Assembly (NCBI RefSeq): GCF_025403405.1
Contig: NZ_JANEZT010000023.1
Location: 1 to 32,724, forward strand
Direction of reading: 5' to 3'
DNA: 32,724 nt
DNA from: Frankia tisae
GTDB taxonomy: Bacteria; Actinomycetota; Actinomycetes; Frankiales; Frankiaceae
The notes below the pieces were generated by a model. The model did not search any database, was not told where the DNA came from, and worked only from the letters and a program-made list of their open reading frames with translations. Position 1 is the stretch's first letter. Each line of letters begins with the position of its first letter. The translations under genes were made by a program, and so were the position numbers. Shown piece after piece: positions 32,652 to 32,724 of the stretch.

Positions 32652-32724
32652 GCCCGGCCGGATCCCCTGGCACCCGCGGGGCCCGCCCGCCCGCCGCCGT
32701 CGACCGGCCCCGCGGGTGCCAGGG
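32648..32724 (+). CDS. Partial ORF after fmt (start of next gene, possibly rsmB)
   Basis: ATG 32648 overlaps the fmt stop as ATGA, and the frame stays open to the window edge (25 complete codons, [20 protein letters not shown] then PRGCQ). The piece is Pro/Arg/Gly-rich and too short to identify. By synteny it may be the N-terminus of the 16S rRNA m5C methyltransferase RsmB, whose actinobacterial forms often have a disordered lead. A 19-bp inverted repeat occupies these first codons, so the ATG could also be incidental. Confidence 0.4.
   Translation, partial: MSPAGSPGTRGARPPAAVDRPRGCQ
32665..32724. repeat. 19-bp perfect inverted repeat at the window edge
   Basis: CCCTGGCACCCGCGGGGCC (32665-32683) and GGCCCCGCGGGTGCCAGGG (32706-32724) are exact inverse complements with a 22-base loop. 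The right arm ends at the last base of the window, so the repeat may be longer. It begins 14 bases after the fmt stop. Confidence 0.9.

Overview
This 32.7 kb window is a dense, strongly GC-rich stretch of an actinomycete chromosome, most likely Frankia or a close relative. Three things point there: the actinobacterial regulators BldD and mIHF, the gene order rarA-DUF948-DUF6167-alaS-ruvX-mltG-aroE / aroC-aroK-aroB-efp-nusB / bldD / pyr-car operon / mihF-gmk-rpoZ-coaBC-metK-priA-fmt, and the sequence character of AlaS. The genus is an inference from memory of orthologues. No insertion sequence, prophage, CRISPR array, rRNA or tRNA gene was seen. This is core, vertically inherited chromosome, and no new defence or biosynthetic system is visible.

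Layout. Bases 105-7457 hold replication and translation housekeeping: rarA, a small membrane/DUF pair, alaS, ruvX and mltG. Bases 7603-12245 form the aromatic block aroE, a short type IV prepilin peptidase, aroC, aroK and aroB. efp and nusB (12463-13523) follow, then a 13-bp hairpin. bldD (13802-14299) is the only gene called on the minus strand. It diverges from a tightly overlapped pyrimidine operon (14728-24410): pyrR, a possible 20-codon ORF, pyrB, pyrC, a PH-like membrane protein, carA, carB and pyrF. Stop and start codons overlap by 1-4 nt throughout. Then come mihF (nucleoid protein), gmk and rpoZ, coaBC, metK, priA, and fmt, with the first bases of one more ORF at the right edge.

How the genes work together. 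The aro genes supply chorismate. The pyr/car genes carry carbamoyl phosphate to dihydroorotate, plus the last step to UMP, and a PyrR-type RNA site sits directly over the pyrR ribosome binding site. gmk feeds GTP pools, coaBC and metK make CoA precursor and S-adenosylmethionine, fmt formylates initiator tRNA, and efp, nusB and rpoZ serve translation and transcription.

Points worth a second look: a 4 x 48-bp in-frame tandem repeat in an unusual CarB C-terminal tail, with smaller in-frame repeats in priA and mltG; a nusB gene whose only sensible start is CTG; the PyrR/anti-Shine-Dalgarno leader; two half-matching BldD boxes, one over the predicted bldD promoter; a series of long perfect hairpins between genes, including a 22-bp one after priA and a 19-bp one in the first codons after fmt; and the possible 20-codon ORF coupled at both ends between pyrR and pyrB.
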